In this document: positions 33,110 to 41,511 of the stretch, one piece after another | Layout of the letters: each line of letters begins with the position of its first letter | Numbering within the stretch: position 1 is the stretch's first letter | NCBI RefSeq assembly: GCF_000719475.1 | Contig: NZ_JOGO01000025.1 | Coordinates: 20,850-84,849 of the forward strand | DNA: 64,000 bases | Source of the DNA: Streptomyces sp. NRRL F-5630 | GTDB taxonomy: Bacteria; Actinomycetota; Actinomycetes; Streptomycetales; Streptomycetaceae | Direction: 5' to 3' | The notes under the pieces: generated by a model | The model's input: only the letters and a program-made list of their open reading frames with translations | The model's database searches: none | Told to the model about the DNA's origin: nothing | Position numbers and translations under genes: made by a program

Positions 33110-34450
33110 GTGTCCACCGTCACCCCGCTTCGTCCCCTCCGGGCCGCCCGCCGTCTCGGCGCGAGCCTCGCCGCCACCGCCGCGCTCCTCGCCGCCGCGC
33201 CGCAGGCGGGCGCCGCGACGCCGACGCCCGCCGCGCGCCCCGGCGACCTCCTCGCCGTCCGCCTCGACCAGTTGCACCCCACCCAGCCGTCCGTCGGCAA
33301 GGACCAGATCTTCTACAAGCTCGGCCGGTACGGGAGCCCGAAGGACGAGCAGGCCGGGGACGTCAACAAGCGCTTCGACGACTGGTGCGAGACCAACGGC
33401 CAGGGCGGGGCGAAGAAGGTCCCCCCGGGTGCGAGGCTCGCCGATCCCGCGAGCTTCACGTGCGCGATCCCGCTCGGCCAGGAGACCGACGAGAGCCGTG
33501 CCGCGATGAAGACCGCCGTCGTCGGGCCCGGCGGGCGCCTCTACCTCACGGACGGCCACCACAGCCTGACCTCCTTCTGGGAGGCGGCGGACGGCGGTCC
33601 CGGGACCTCCCTCAGGCTGCGCGTCCAGGCCGACTTCAGCGACCTGAGCCAGAGCGCCTTCTGGGACGAGATGCGCGCCCGCCACTGGGTCTGGCTGCGC
33701 GACGAGCACGGCGCCCCCGTCACCACGGACCAACTCCCCACCCGCCTCGGCCTCTCCCGCTTCCACGACGACCCCTACCGCTCCCTCGTCTACTTCACGC
33801 GCGACCTCGGCTACACCGCGCCGGAGGACGCCGCCGAGTACCTGGAGTTCCTGTGGGGCGACTGGCTGCGCGAGCGGCTCGACCTCGGCGCCTACGACCT
33901 CGACGACCCGGCCTCCTACCTCCAGGCGGTGCGTGACGCCTCCGAGTTGATGGTCGCCGCCGACCCCGACGAGGTCATCGCGGACGGCCGCACGGCCGCC
34001 GAACTCGGTCGCCTCGACGAGTGGAACGACGGGAAGAAGCCCGGGAAGGGCGAGTTCGGCAAGCTCTCGCAGCCGCTCACCGCCGAGAAGCCCGGCAAGC
34101 TCGCCTTCGCGCTCGCCTACCGCTCCCGCGTCGTCGCCCCGTCCCGCTGCACCACCACGCTGCGCGGCCCCCGCACGGGCCCCCTCGTCGTCGCCTCCGG
34201 CGTCACCTGCCTCGACAACACCCGCCAGACCGGACCCGTCGTCGTGCGCGCCGGAGCCTCGCTCGTCGCGCTCGGTGCCGAAGTCACCGGCCCGGTACAG
34301 GCGGTGGGCGCGCGGGACGTGTACCTGTGCGGCACGACGGTCGACGGGCCGCTCTCCGTGACCGGATCGCGGCTTCGCACCGAGGGCCCCGGCTGCTCGG
34401 CCAACTCCTTCGGCGGGCCCGTCCAGTTGGTGGCGAACACGCGGGGCTGA
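33110..34450 (+). CDS. Secreted ParB-like (ParBc_2) domain protein
   Basis: A 446-residue protein with a Sec signal peptide (cut near residue 36, AQAGAA). The mature N-terminal part contains RPGDLLAVRLDQLHPTQPSVGKDQIFYKLGRY and, at residues 148-152, the motif DGHHS, both typical of the ParB-like family (PF08857, putative ParB-like nuclease fold) whose members are often exported. The C-terminal ~100 residues form a second domain with regular TGPVVVRAGASLVALGAEVTGPVQAVGARDVYLCGTTVDGPLSV strands, a beta-helix-like pattern. GTG at 33110 has a GGGAG site. It is not a chromosome-partitioning protein. The function of exported members is unclear. Confidence 0.8.
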   Translation: MSTVTPLRPLRAARRLGASLAATAALLAAAPQAGAATPTPAARPGDLLAVRLDQLHPTQPSVGKDQIFYKLGRYGSPKDEQAGDVNKRFDDWCETNGQGGAKKVPPGARLADPASFTCAIPLGQETDESRAAMKTAVVGPGGRLYLTDGHHSLTSFWEAADGGPGTSLRLRVQADFSDLSQSAFWDEMRARHWVWLRDEHGAPVTTDQLPTRLGLSRFHDDPYRSLVYFTRDLGYTAPEDAAEYLEFLWGDWLRERLDLGAYDLDDPASYLQAVRDASELMVAADPDEVIADGRTAAELGRLDEWNDGKKPGKGEFGKLSQPLTAEKPGKLAFALAYRSRVVAPSRCTTTLRGPRTGPLVVASGVTCLDNTRQTGPVVVRAGASLVALGAEVTGPVQAVGARDVYLCGTTVDGPLSVTGSRLRTEGPGCSANSFGGPVQLVANTRG

Positions 34451-34542
34451 CTTGCCCCGTACCGCCGCAATCCTCCCTGTTGCTCCTTCAACAGACGGAC
34501 GACGGGCGGGGGTTGGCGGGCCGCGCGCGTAAAGAATCCGTA

Positions 34543-34569
34543 GCAAAGGTTCGTACCTTCGCATTGACA
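34543..34569 (+). promoter_or_regulatory. Inverted repeat and -35-like box upstream of GH64 gene
   Basis: AAGGT-TCGT-ACCTT (within 34543-34562) is followed at once by TTGACA (34564-34569). A convincing -10 is not seen at 17-18 bp. The arrangement resembles an operator or activator site beside a promoter. Confidence 0.4.
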
Positions 34570-34745
34570 TCGCGCGCGGCCCGGCCGAACCTCGAAGGCA
34601 GCGCAGGTCCCCTCGCACCCCACCGGCCCCCCACGGGCCGCGCGGCGGGACCGTGCCTGTCCGGGTGGCCCCACGCCCCCGGCGGCGTGGCCGCGCACCT
34701 GGCGGGCGGCCCGTCGTGTCCCCCACCCGCCAGGGAGGTGCCGTC

Positions 34746-35750
34746 ATGCCCGCAGCAGCCCGTACCCGTACCCCCGGCACTCCGCCGGCCTCCCGTGCTC
34801 CGCGTCGCGGCGCGGGACGCCCGCTCGCCGCGGGGGCCGCGCTCCTCGCCGCCGCCTTCTGCGGCCTCGCGACCGCCCCGCAGGCGGGCGCCGCTCCCGC
34901 ACCCGCCCCCGTCGCCGCGCCGGGCGAGGCCCCGCCCGACTCCTTCTGGGGCGACACCTCCGCCATCCCCGCGCCGAACAACGTGGTCACGGTCGCGGTC
35001 CTCAACCGCACCAACGGCCAGTACCCCGACGACGAGGTCTACTGGAGCTTCAACGGCGAGACCCACTCCATCGCCGAACAGCCCTACGTCGACATGCCGG
35101 CGAACTCGGCGGGTCGCATGTACTTCTACCTCGGCTCGCCCGACAGCAAGTACCAGGACTTCATCGAGTTCACCGTCGGCGACAACGTCTTCAACGGCAA
35201 CACGACCCGCGTCGACGCCTTCGGCCTCAAGCTTGCGATGCGCCTGCACGCCGCGGACGGCTACGACGTCCAGGTCGGCGAGGACTACGACACCTTCCAG
35301 CAGTCCCGCGAGGAGACCTTCCAGGAGTTCAAGAACGAGGTCCCCGCCGAGTTCAAGGGTCTCGCCGACGACCCCACCCGCATCCCGGCCCCCGGCAACT
35401 CGCCCGACTTCCGCGAGGGCGGCAAGTACGCGGACTACTTCACCGCCTACGCCCAGTCGCAGGGCGTCAACGCGTCCACCTCGGAGATCACCGGCTGCGC
35501 CGGTGTGCTCGCCAACGAGGCGGGCAAGTGCTCGGCGCTCAACCGCCACGTCGCCCAGCTCCCCGAGGACCAGTGGTCCTCGCCGGACCTCTACTACAAG
35601 GACAGCCCGGCGAACTACTACGCCAAGTTCTGGCACGACCACGGCATCAACAACCTCGCCTACGGCTTCCCGTACGACGACTTCGCGGGCCAGTCGTCCT
35701 TCGTCTCGCACCAGGACCCGCAGTGGCTCGCGGTGGCCGTGGGCTGGTGA
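34746..35750 (+). CDS. GH64 beta-1,3-glucanase (secreted)
   Basis: A 334-residue exported protein of glycoside hydrolase family 64. It has a basic signal peptide with a hydrophobic core GAALLAAAFCGLATAPQAGAA, then a mature domain with thaumatin-like strands. Glu141 in FIEF and Asp157 in RVDAFG are 16 residues apart, which matches the spacing of the catalytic pair known for laminaripentaose-producing GH64 enzymes (Glu154 and Asp170 in Streptomyces matensis). The C-terminal AYGFPYDDFAGQSSFVSHQDPQWL also belongs to the family. It would hydrolyse fungal or algal beta-1,3-glucan. A 20-bp perfect hairpin lies downstream. Confidence 0.87.
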   Translation: MPAAARTRTPGTPPASRAPRRGAGRPLAAGAALLAAAFCGLATAPQAGAAPAPAPVAAPGEAPPDSFWGDTSAIPAPNNVVTVAVLNRTNGQYPDDEVYWSFNGETHSIAEQPYVDMPANSAGRMYFYLGSPDSKYQDFIEFTVGDNVFNGNTTRVDAFGLKLAMRLHAADGYDVQVGEDYDTFQQSREETFQEFKNEVPAEFKGLADDPTRIPAPGNSPDFREGGKYADYFTAYAQSQGVNASTSEITGCAGVLANEAGKCSALNRHVAQLPEDQWSSPDLYYKDSPANYYAKFWHDHGINNLAYGFPYDDFAGQSSFVSHQDPQWLAVAVGW

Positions 35751-35903
35751 CCTCCCGGCCGGGGCGGTGACGCCCCCCGGGCGGAATGTCCCCTGGGTGG
35801 TGACGTTCCGCCCGTGCGGGTGAGAGGCGGCGCCGGTGGCGTCCGGGGTGGTGGCATTCCGCTTCGGGCACCGGGCCGCCGGGTCCCCGCACGGCGAGAC
35901 GTG

Positions 35904-35948
35904 CCACAGGGCCCGTACGAAGATCTCCTCTTCGTACGGGCCCTGTGG
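35904..35948. terminator. Perfect 20-bp-stem bidirectional terminator
   Basis: A 20-bp perfect stem with a 5-nt loop TCTCC lies in the 306-bp gap between the convergent glucanase and sigma factor genes. Arms include ACAGGGCCCGTACGAAGA. There is no T-run. The rest of the gap shows no gene. Confidence 0.87.
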
Positions 35949-36056
35949 ACAATGCGGCGGTCTCCTGTGGCCGGGCCGGACGTCGCGGGCCCGACCCCCG
36001 CGCGCGGCGCACCGGCCTCGTGCCCTGACCTCGGCCCGGGACCTCGGGCTCCGGCC

Positions 36057-36941
36057 TCAGCCCTCCGACAGCAACCCGTCCCGCAGCTTCCCCAGCGTCC
36101 GGCTCAGCAGCCGTGAGACGTGCATCTGCGACACACCCAGCTCTGCCCCGATCTGCGCCTGGGTCAGCTCCTGGCCGAAGCGCAGTTCGAGCAGGTACCT
36201 CTCGCGATCGTCGAGCGTGCCGAGGAGCGGGCGCAGTGCCGTGAAGTTCTCCACCAGCTCCATCGCCGGGTCCCAGTCGCCCAGGAAGTCGGCGTAGGTC
36301 GTCGCGGTCTTCTGGTCGGGCTTGCCGCTCGTGGTGGTGTCGGCGGGCAGGTCGAGCGAGTCGGACATGTAGCCGTTCGCCGCGATGAGCCCGTCGATGA
36401 CCTCCTCCTCGCTGATCTTCAGTTCCGCGGCCAGCTCCTTGACCCCCGGGTCGCGGTCCAGCTCGACCGCGAGCCGCTCCTTGGCCCGCGCGAGGTCGAC
36501 GCGCAGCTCCTGGAGACGGCGGGGCACGTGCACCGCCCAAGTGCTGTCGCGGAAGTACCGCTTGATCTCACCGACGATGTACGGGATCGCGAAGGAGGTG
36601 AACTCGGCCTCGCGCGTCAGGTCGAAGCGGTCGATGGCCTTGATGAGGCCGATCGTGCCGACCTGGAGGATGTCCTCCATGTCGCCGTTGCCGCGGTTGC
36701 GGAAGCGGCGCGCGGCGAAGCGCACGAGGGACTGGTTCATCTCGATGAGCGTGTTGCGCGCGTACTGGTAGGCGTGCGTCCCCTCTTCGAGGACGGCGAG
36801 CTGGTCGAAGAAGAGCCGCGAGAGTTCGCGGGCGTCCTGCGGGGCGATCTTGCCCGCATCCTCTATCCAGGGCAGTCCGGCGGCGTCCGCCTCGGCCGCC
36901 GCCGGGCCGGACGTGCCCGCGCTGTGCGTGGAGATCGTCAC
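36057..36941 (-). CDS. RNA polymerase sigma factor, SigB/SigF/SigG family
   Basis: A 294-residue group 3 sigma factor. Region 2 includes LVRFAARRFRNRGNGDMEDILQVGTIGLIKAIDRFD and FTSFAIPYIVGEIKRYFRD; region 3 is VPRRLQELRVDLARAKERLA; region 4 is LLELRFGQELTQAQIGAELGVSQMHVSRLLSRTL. This matches the stress and development sigma factors of which streptomycetes have about nine paralogues. The GTG at 36941 has a nearby GG-rich site; a GTG at 36950 is an alternative. No anti-sigma gene adjoins it, although an HATPase protein occurs 10 kb away. The paralogue cannot be named with certainty. Confidence 0.9.
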   Translation of the reverse strand: MTISTHSAGTSGPAAAEADAAGLPWIEDAGKIAPQDARELSRLFFDQLAVLEEGTHAYQYARNTLIEMNQSLVRFAARRFRNRGNGDMEDILQVGTIGLIKAIDRFDLTREAEFTSFAIPYIVGEIKRYFRDSTWAVHVPRRLQELRVDLARAKERLAVELDRDPGVKELAAELKISEEEVIDGLIAANGYMSDSLDLPADTTTSGKPDQKTATTYADFLGDWDPAMELVENFTALRPLLGTLDDRERYLLELRFGQELTQAQIGAELGVSQMHVSRLLSRTLGKLRDGLLSEG

Positions 36942-37464
36942 GAGTAGCACCTTTGCAGTCGGTTGCGGTCGAAGAACCTCGACATGGCCCCGCCTGCCCC
37001 GGCCCACCGAGGTCACACACGACGAAACGCGACGATCGGGAAACGGCCCGAAATCGTCAGGAGAAGAGGGGCCCGGAGCCCCGGAATACCGGCCTCGTCG
37101 GCACCGAAGATCCTCTTCGGAAATCGGTTTCCCGCCGCTGACCTGCGTACTCGGCAGTCCTCTCGCGATTTCTCGCGGGGAATGAGGAAAGACACGAGGG
37201 GTTGCGAAAAAAGCCGTGCATATTCGTTGCGGGCGCGGGAATTCGGGAACAAGGAGTTGTATAAGCAGTCCGGCCACGGGCCCCGCCGCGCCGTGCCGCC
37301 CTGGTTGTTGGGTACGGTTTCCCCGGGCACCCCCAGGGTGCCGACGTACCGTCAGGCGTGACGCCGGGGGCCGCGGGCGGGTGTGTCGCTGGTCCGCCGA
37401 ACGAGTGAGGCGGGCGAGAATGAACGAATGCAGACAATCGTACGAGCCCGGACGGGGTGGGGCA
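36942..37464. other. 523-bp gap between sigma factor and SepF-like genes
   Basis: A divergent intergenic region unusually rich in A and T for this genome (for example around 37180-37270). I find no supported gene; a frame of about 105 codons on the minus strand (37013-37330) lacks similarity and has no ribosome-binding site. Promoters for the sigma factor (minus) and SepF-like gene (plus) are expected. GGGTAC at 37310-37315 resembles a SigB-type -10. Confidence 0.45.
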
Positions 37465-37860
37465 GTGAACAGCCACGACGTCACTGATGAGCAGTGGGAA
37501 GGGCTCGCCCAGGTCGTACCGCTGCGCAGCAGCGACGCCTGGCCGTCCTGGCCGGGACACAGCGCGCTCCCGGACGCGGAGGCCGCCTCGCGCCGGCGCT
37601 TCGTCGTCCTGCGCGTGAACGTCTTCGCGGACGCGCGGGAGGTCGCGGAGACGCTGATGGCGCAGATCCCCGTCCTGCTCGACCTCAGCGGCGCCGAGAG
37701 CGAGACCGCTAAGCGCGTACTGGACTTCAGCAGCGGCGTGGTCTTCGGCCTGGGCAGCGGTATGCACCGCGTCGACCGCAACGTCTTCCTGCTCGCGCCT
37801 CCCGGCACCGAGGTGCAGAGCCTGGTGGAGGGCGTGCGGGGCACCGGCACGATCGGCTGA
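37465..37860 (+). CDS. SepF-like cell division protein (Sfl-type paralogue)
   Basis: A 131-residue protein with the SepF core: RRRFVVLRVNVFADAREVAETLMAQIPVLLDLSGAESETAKRVLDFSSGVVFGLGSGMHRVDRNVFLLAPPGTEV. SepF recruits and bundles FtsZ at the membrane. This copy is shorter than the main SepF, which is in the division and cell wall cluster, so it is more likely one of the additional SepF-like proteins of streptomycetes. The GTG at 37465 is chosen; an upstream ATG at 37420 would add 15 residues and also has a possible ribosome-binding site. It stands alone. Confidence 0.84.
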   Translation: MNSHDVTDEQWEGLAQVVPLRSSDAWPSWPGHSALPDAEAASRRRFVVLRVNVFADAREVAETLMAQIPVLLDLSGAESETAKRVLDFSSGVVFGLGSGMHRVDRNVFLLAPPGTEVQSLVEGVRGTGTIG

Positions 37861-38317
37861 GGCCGCCGTCCGACAGGGACGGGGCGTACGAGGGGGAAGC
37901 CTCCGGCGAAACGGTTCTTCCACGGGACGCCGTCCGCGATGACGAGCCGCGCCGTTCCGCCCCGCCCGGCGGCTGTACGCGGGGCGCGCACCGTCCGGAG
38001 CTTGCGCACCGCGCGCAGCACAGAGCGGGCGAACCCCATGCAGCAACGCTCCTCGCTCGTCAACCGTACGTAGCACGAAGGCAACCGCCGCGCGCGGGTG
38101 TCCGTGTCCCGCACAGCGGGCCCGTACCGCCGGGGGACGGGGGCCATGCGCTGAGGGGAAAGGCTCGTGTGCCCTTCGGCCGGGCGAGGGCGTCGGGCGC
38201 GTGGCGGCCGGGGTTTCGCCCGGTGGGGTGGGGGGCCTTTTCCGCGCGTCCCCCGATGGTGGGAAGCCGCCCGGGGCGAAACGGTTCGTCGCGGAGTCTC
38301 CCGCCTATCTTCCGCAC
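37861..38317. other. 457-bp gap between SepF-like and AAA ATPase genes
   Basis: No supported gene is seen. A minus-strand frame from about 38045 leftwards begins MGFARSVLRAVRKLRTVRAPRTAAG but runs without a stop into the SepF-like gene, and its later part has no similarity. TATCTT at about 38306 lies 6 nt before the AAA gene start, suggesting a leaderless transcript for that gene. Confidence 0.4.
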
Positions 38318-39625
38318 ATGCCTCCCACCTCAGGTCCCGGTCCCGCCGCGCAGGACACCGAGACATCCCCCGCCGCCCCGCCCGGCACGCACGATCCGCA
38401 AGCGCCGACCGCCGCGCGCGTGCCCGGTCAGGCGGGCCGTGCCGACCGGGGCGCGGACACCACACCCCGGCCGCACCTGACCGAACTCCGGCTCTCCGCC
38501 TACGCCGGGCACCGCGCCGCCGTCCTGCGCCTCGGCCCCGTCACCCTCCTCACCGGGCCGAGCGGCGGCGGCAAGTCGACCGCGCTCGCCGCCTGCGCGG
38601 CCCTCGCCGCGCTCGGCAACGGCTCTTCGCTCGCCGAGGCGTTCCCCGAACCGCACGCCGCTGTCCCCGAGACCGCGCGCCCGGACCCGCAGCGGCGACG
38701 CGGCTTCCGCATCGGCTGCGTCTCCGACGGCCCCGCCGGACCCGTACGCCTCGACCTCGCGGTGCAGGCGGAGCCCGAACTGCGCGTCGTGGGCGAACGC
38801 CTCAGCGGCGACGGCGTCGTCTACCTCGAAACCGCCCTGCGTGATCCCGCCCGCCGCACCGTGCAGGCCGCCTGGCACACGGCGGGCAACTCCGCCGTCA
38901 CCCGCGCCCCGCTTCCCGACGACCTCCTCGGCACCACGCTCCTGCCGCTGCGCGTCGCGGGCCGTACGAAGGAGCAACGAAACGTTCTCGCGGCGGCCGA
39001 GCAGACCGTCCTCGCCCTGCGCAGCCTCTTCCCGTGCACCGCCGATCCCACGGCCATGCGCCCGCCCGCCTTTGGCGGTGGCGGCCTGCTGCGCCGCGAC
39101 TGCGCCAACCTCGCAGAGGTGCTGCACCGCGCGGCGCGCGAGTGCCGTACGCGGTACGGGCTCCTGGAGGCGGCGGTGCGGGAGGGCTGCGCGGGCCCTG
39201 TCGAGGGCCTCACGACCGAGCTGATGCCCGGCGGCGGCGTCGCGGCGCGACTGCTGCGTCCCGAGGGCCCCGGCACCCCGCTGTCGCGCCTCGGTGACGG
39301 CGAACTGCGGTACCTGGCCATGGCCTTGGTGCTTTTCACCGGGCCCGGCGTGCTCGACGTGGACCCGGCGAGCGAGGTGCCCGGCGCGCTTCAGACGCTC
39401 ACCGTCCTCGCGGACGACTTCGACCGCCACCTCGACGAACACCAGGTCGCCCTGCTCCTGGACCTGGCGGCGCGGATGGCCGCACGCGGCCACATCCGCC
39501 TCCTCGGCGCGCTCTCCCGTCCGCCCGCACCGGCGGAGGGCTCGCCAGGCGGGCCGCGAGGAGCGTTCCCCGGCGTGCGGCTCGTGGAAGTGGGCCGGAC
39601 AGGACGTGGTACACCGGAGCAGTGA
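38318..39625 (+). CDS. AAA-family ATPase, translationally coupled to MazG-like gene
   Basis: A 435-residue protein. Residues ~1-50 are a Pro/Ala-rich tail. The ATP-binding part has ELRLSAYAGHRAAVLRLGPVTLLTGPSGGGKST (Walker A Gly80 to Thr88), a Walker B-like VLDVDPAS, and the signature-like region SRLGDGELRYLAMALVLF, an SMC/RecF-like or OLD-like ATPase layout. No nuclease domain is present. It has no clear ribosome-binding site; a -10-like TATCTT 6 nt upstream suggests a leaderless mRNA. The TGA overlaps the GTG of the MazG gene. The role is unknown; pairs of RecF-like ATPase and an effector enzyme occur in defence, but housekeeping is equally possible. Confidence 0.72.
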   Translation: MPPTSGPGPAAQDTETSPAAPPGTHDPQAPTAARVPGQAGRADRGADTTPRPHLTELRLSAYAGHRAAVLRLGPVTLLTGPSGGGKSTALAACAALAALGNGSSLAEAFPEPHAAVPETARPDPQRRRGFRIGCVSDGPAGPVRLDLAVQAEPELRVVGERLSGDGVVYLETALRDPARRTVQAAWHTAGNSAVTRAPLPDDLLGTTLLPLRVAGRTKEQRNVLAAAEQTVLALRSLFPCTADPTAMRPPAFGGGGLLRRDCANLAEVLHRAARECRTRYGLLEAAVREGCAGPVEGLTTELMPGGGVAARLLRPEGPGTPLSRLGDGELRYLAMALVLFTGPGVLDVDPASEVPGALQTLTVLADDFDRHLDEHQVALLLDLAARMAARGHIRLLGALSRPPAPAEGSPGGPRGAFPGVRLVEVGRTGRGTPEQ

Positions 39626-39993
39626 CGAGTCAGACACCCCCGCCCGGGGCACCGGAAGCCGCTTGGGACACCGCCCTCCAGGAGTTGCGCGAGCGCCTCG
39701 GCGCCTTCGCCGCCGCCCGCGACTGGGAGCAGTACCACACCCCGAAGAACCTCGCGGCGGCGCTCAGCGTCGAGACCTCGGAACTCCTGGAGATCTTCCA
39801 GTGGCTGACCCCCGAGCAGTCGGCGGCCGTCCTGGACGACCCCGCGACGGGCTTCCGCGTCCACGACGAAGTCGCTGACGTCCTCGCCTACCTCCTCCAG
39901 TTCTGTGACGTCCTGGGCATCGATCCGGTGCGGGCGCTGCACGCGAAGATCGACAGGAACGAGCAGAGGTTTCCCGTGGGAGAGAGCGGCTGA
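39622..39993 (+). CDS. MazG-like nucleotide pyrophosphohydrolase
   Basis: A 123-residue all-alpha NTP pyrophosphatase. The metal-binding pattern EXXE...EXXD is seen as Glu54-Leu-Leu-Glu57 (SELLEIFQW) and Glu83-Val-Ala-Asp86 (HDEVADVLAYLLQFCDVL). AARDWEQYHTPKNLAAALSVETSELLEI is the usual short MazG-like/RS21-C6 type. These hydrolyse non-canonical or excess (d)NTPs to NMP. GTG start overlapping the ATPase stop by 4 nt (GTGA). Confidence 0.9.
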   Translation: MTSQTPPPGAPEAAWDTALQELRERLGAFAAARDWEQYHTPKNLAAALSVETSELLEIFQWLTPEQSAAVLDDPATGFRVHDEVADVLAYLLQFCDVLGIDPVRALHAKIDRNEQRFPVGESG

Positions 39994-40141
39994 AACGAAA
40001 ATCTCGTCACTCTTCGGAGTGAGCCGTTGTGCGACTTCCTCCAAGTTATCCACAGATTCGCCGTGATGGCTTCCTGTGCCTCCCTCCCTCCAGCACGCTG
40101 AGTAGTGAACCGGCAAGGGATGGACGGCGGGGGACGGAACG

Positions 40142-40639
40142 ATGGACGCGACACGGCTCGTGGTGGTGACGGCGGCGGCGCTCGGCGCGGCACGCACGGA
40201 GACGGAGGTGGTACGGGAGGCATGGCAGGCCGGGGCGCTGGCCCGCGCGGTCGGGGGCGTCCTCGCGGCGACGGGCCCGCCGGCCCAGCGCGCCGGGGCC
40301 CGCGGGCTCCAGGAGACCGGTGACACCGGAGCTCCGCCCTGCCTCCGACCCCGCGCGGACCGCCTCACCTCGGTCGCCGACCCGCCGCGTGCGCTCGACG
40401 CCCTGGACACGCTCCTCGGGGAGGCGGTCCACGCCCTGATCCCCCTCGCCGCCGCGGCGGCGGAGAGCGGCACGTACGCGGACTGCATGGAAACGATCGA
40501 GGCGCTGAGCAACTGCCGGGACGCGGTGGGCATCCTGCGGGCGCTGTGGGCGGAGGCGACGGAAGAAGCCGCGCGGGAAAACCGGTCGACAGCGGGAGCG
40601 GTGATCCGGGACGCTGCGCGCGATGACGAGAATCAATGA
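40142..40639 (+). CDS. DUF6099-like protein of unknown function
   Basis: A 165-residue soluble alpha-helical protein: MDATRLVVVTAAALGAARTETEVVREAWQAGALARAVGGVLA at the start resembles the actinobacterial DUF6099 family; the centre is Pro/Arg-rich and the C-terminal helix ESGTYADCMETIEALSNCRDAVGILRALWAEAT is amphipathic. It overlaps the following DinB gene by 17 bp. No function is known. Confidence 0.6.
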   Translation: MDATRLVVVTAAALGAARTETEVVREAWQAGALARAVGGVLAATGPPAQRAGARGLQETGDTGAPPCLRPRADRLTSVADPPRALDALDTLLGEAVHALIPLAAAAAESGTYADCMETIEALSNCRDAVGILRALWAEATEEAARENRSTAGAVIRDAARDDENQ

Positions 40640-41129
40640 CACACCACCCGCGTGGGACGACCGCACCCAGCTCACCACTTTCCTCGACTACGCGCGCGAC
40701 ACCGCCCGCGCAAAGTGCGAGGGCGTCTCCCCGGAGCACGCCCGCACGGCACTCCTGCCAGGCTCGCCGCTGATGACGATGAGCGGGCTGATCAACCACC
40801 TGCGGTGGGTCGAGTACTACTGGTTCCAGGTGGTCTTCCTCGGCGAGGAGGACGAGGGGCCCTGGACCGACGAGGACCCCGACCGCGAAATGCGCACAGC
40901 CGTCGACTTCCCGCTCCCGCGACTGCTCGGCGCGTACGCGGACCAGAGCGCCCGCTACCGCGAACTGGTCGCGGGCAGCCCACTGGACAAGCGCGCCCAG
41001 CGCCCCGTGCGCGACGGCCTCCATGTGGACCTGCGTTGGATCCTCCTGCACCTCACCGAGGAGACGGCCCGCCATAACGGCCACTTGGACATCCTGCGCG
41101 AACTGCTGGACGGGACGAAGGGGGCGTAA
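40623..41129 (+). CDS. DinB/DUF664 family protein
   Basis: A 168-residue four-helix-bundle protein with LINHLRWVEYYWFQVVF, VDLRWILLHLTEETARHNGHLDILRELLDG; the histidines in these segments form the metal site of the DinB/YfiT family, some members of which are mycothiol- or bacillithiol-dependent S-transferases. It begins inside the preceding gene (17-bp overlap). The substrate is unknown. Confidence 0.87.
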   Translation: MTRINDTPPAWDDRTQLTTFLDYARDTARAKCEGVSPEHARTALLPGSPLMTMSGLINHLRWVEYYWFQVVFLGEEDEGPWTDEDPDREMRTAVDFPLPRLLGAYADQSARYRELVAGSPLDKRAQRPVRDGLHVDLRWILLHLTEETARHNGHLDILRELLDGTKGA

Positions 41130-41511
41130 GGGCGGGCGGCCCTGCACACGGCACTGCGGCGTGCGGGGCGCGTCCTCGGAGAGGGGGGCCGGGCGAGGCG
41201 GCAGGTGGGACGGGGCGCCGGGCGCACGACCTCGCGGCCGACCCTCGGCCGCCCGGTCCGGCTGCGGGGGCGGCGGCGTGGCAACGTCTGTGGTGGGGGG
41301 TGAGGGGGCGGTCCTCCGATGGGGGAGAGGTCCGGTCCGCACGCAGGGCAGCATTCCGGCCGGGGCCATCTTGGCGCCAGGCCGGCTGCTCTTCGGGCTG
41401 TCGTCGGTCGCCGCATAGGGTGCTGTCGCGCGGGCGTGCCCGTGCTTCGCGCCGAAAGGTCTCGGGCACCCCCGGTCTCGTCTCCGCACGCCGCACCACC
41501 AGGAGGAACCG
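41130..41511. other. 382-bp gap without supported gene
   Basis: A very GC-rich stretch between the DinB-like gene and the next small gene. Open frames occur on both strands but overlap each other and have no signature or ribosome-binding site. An AGGAGG at about 41501-41506 belongs to the following gene. Confidence 0.5.

Noticed and set aside
37310..37315. GGGTAC as a SigB-type promoter of the SepF-like gene
   Set aside because: No matching -35 element could be defined, so it is not listed as a promoter.
37013..37330. A 105-codon minus-strand frame between sigma factor and SepF-like genes
   Set aside because: No ribosome-binding site and no similarity; it lies in a likely promoter region.
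37900..38045. Short minus-strand protein beginning MGFARSVLRAVRKLRTV
   Set aside because: The frame has no stop before the SepF-like gene and turns into noise; not supported as a gene.
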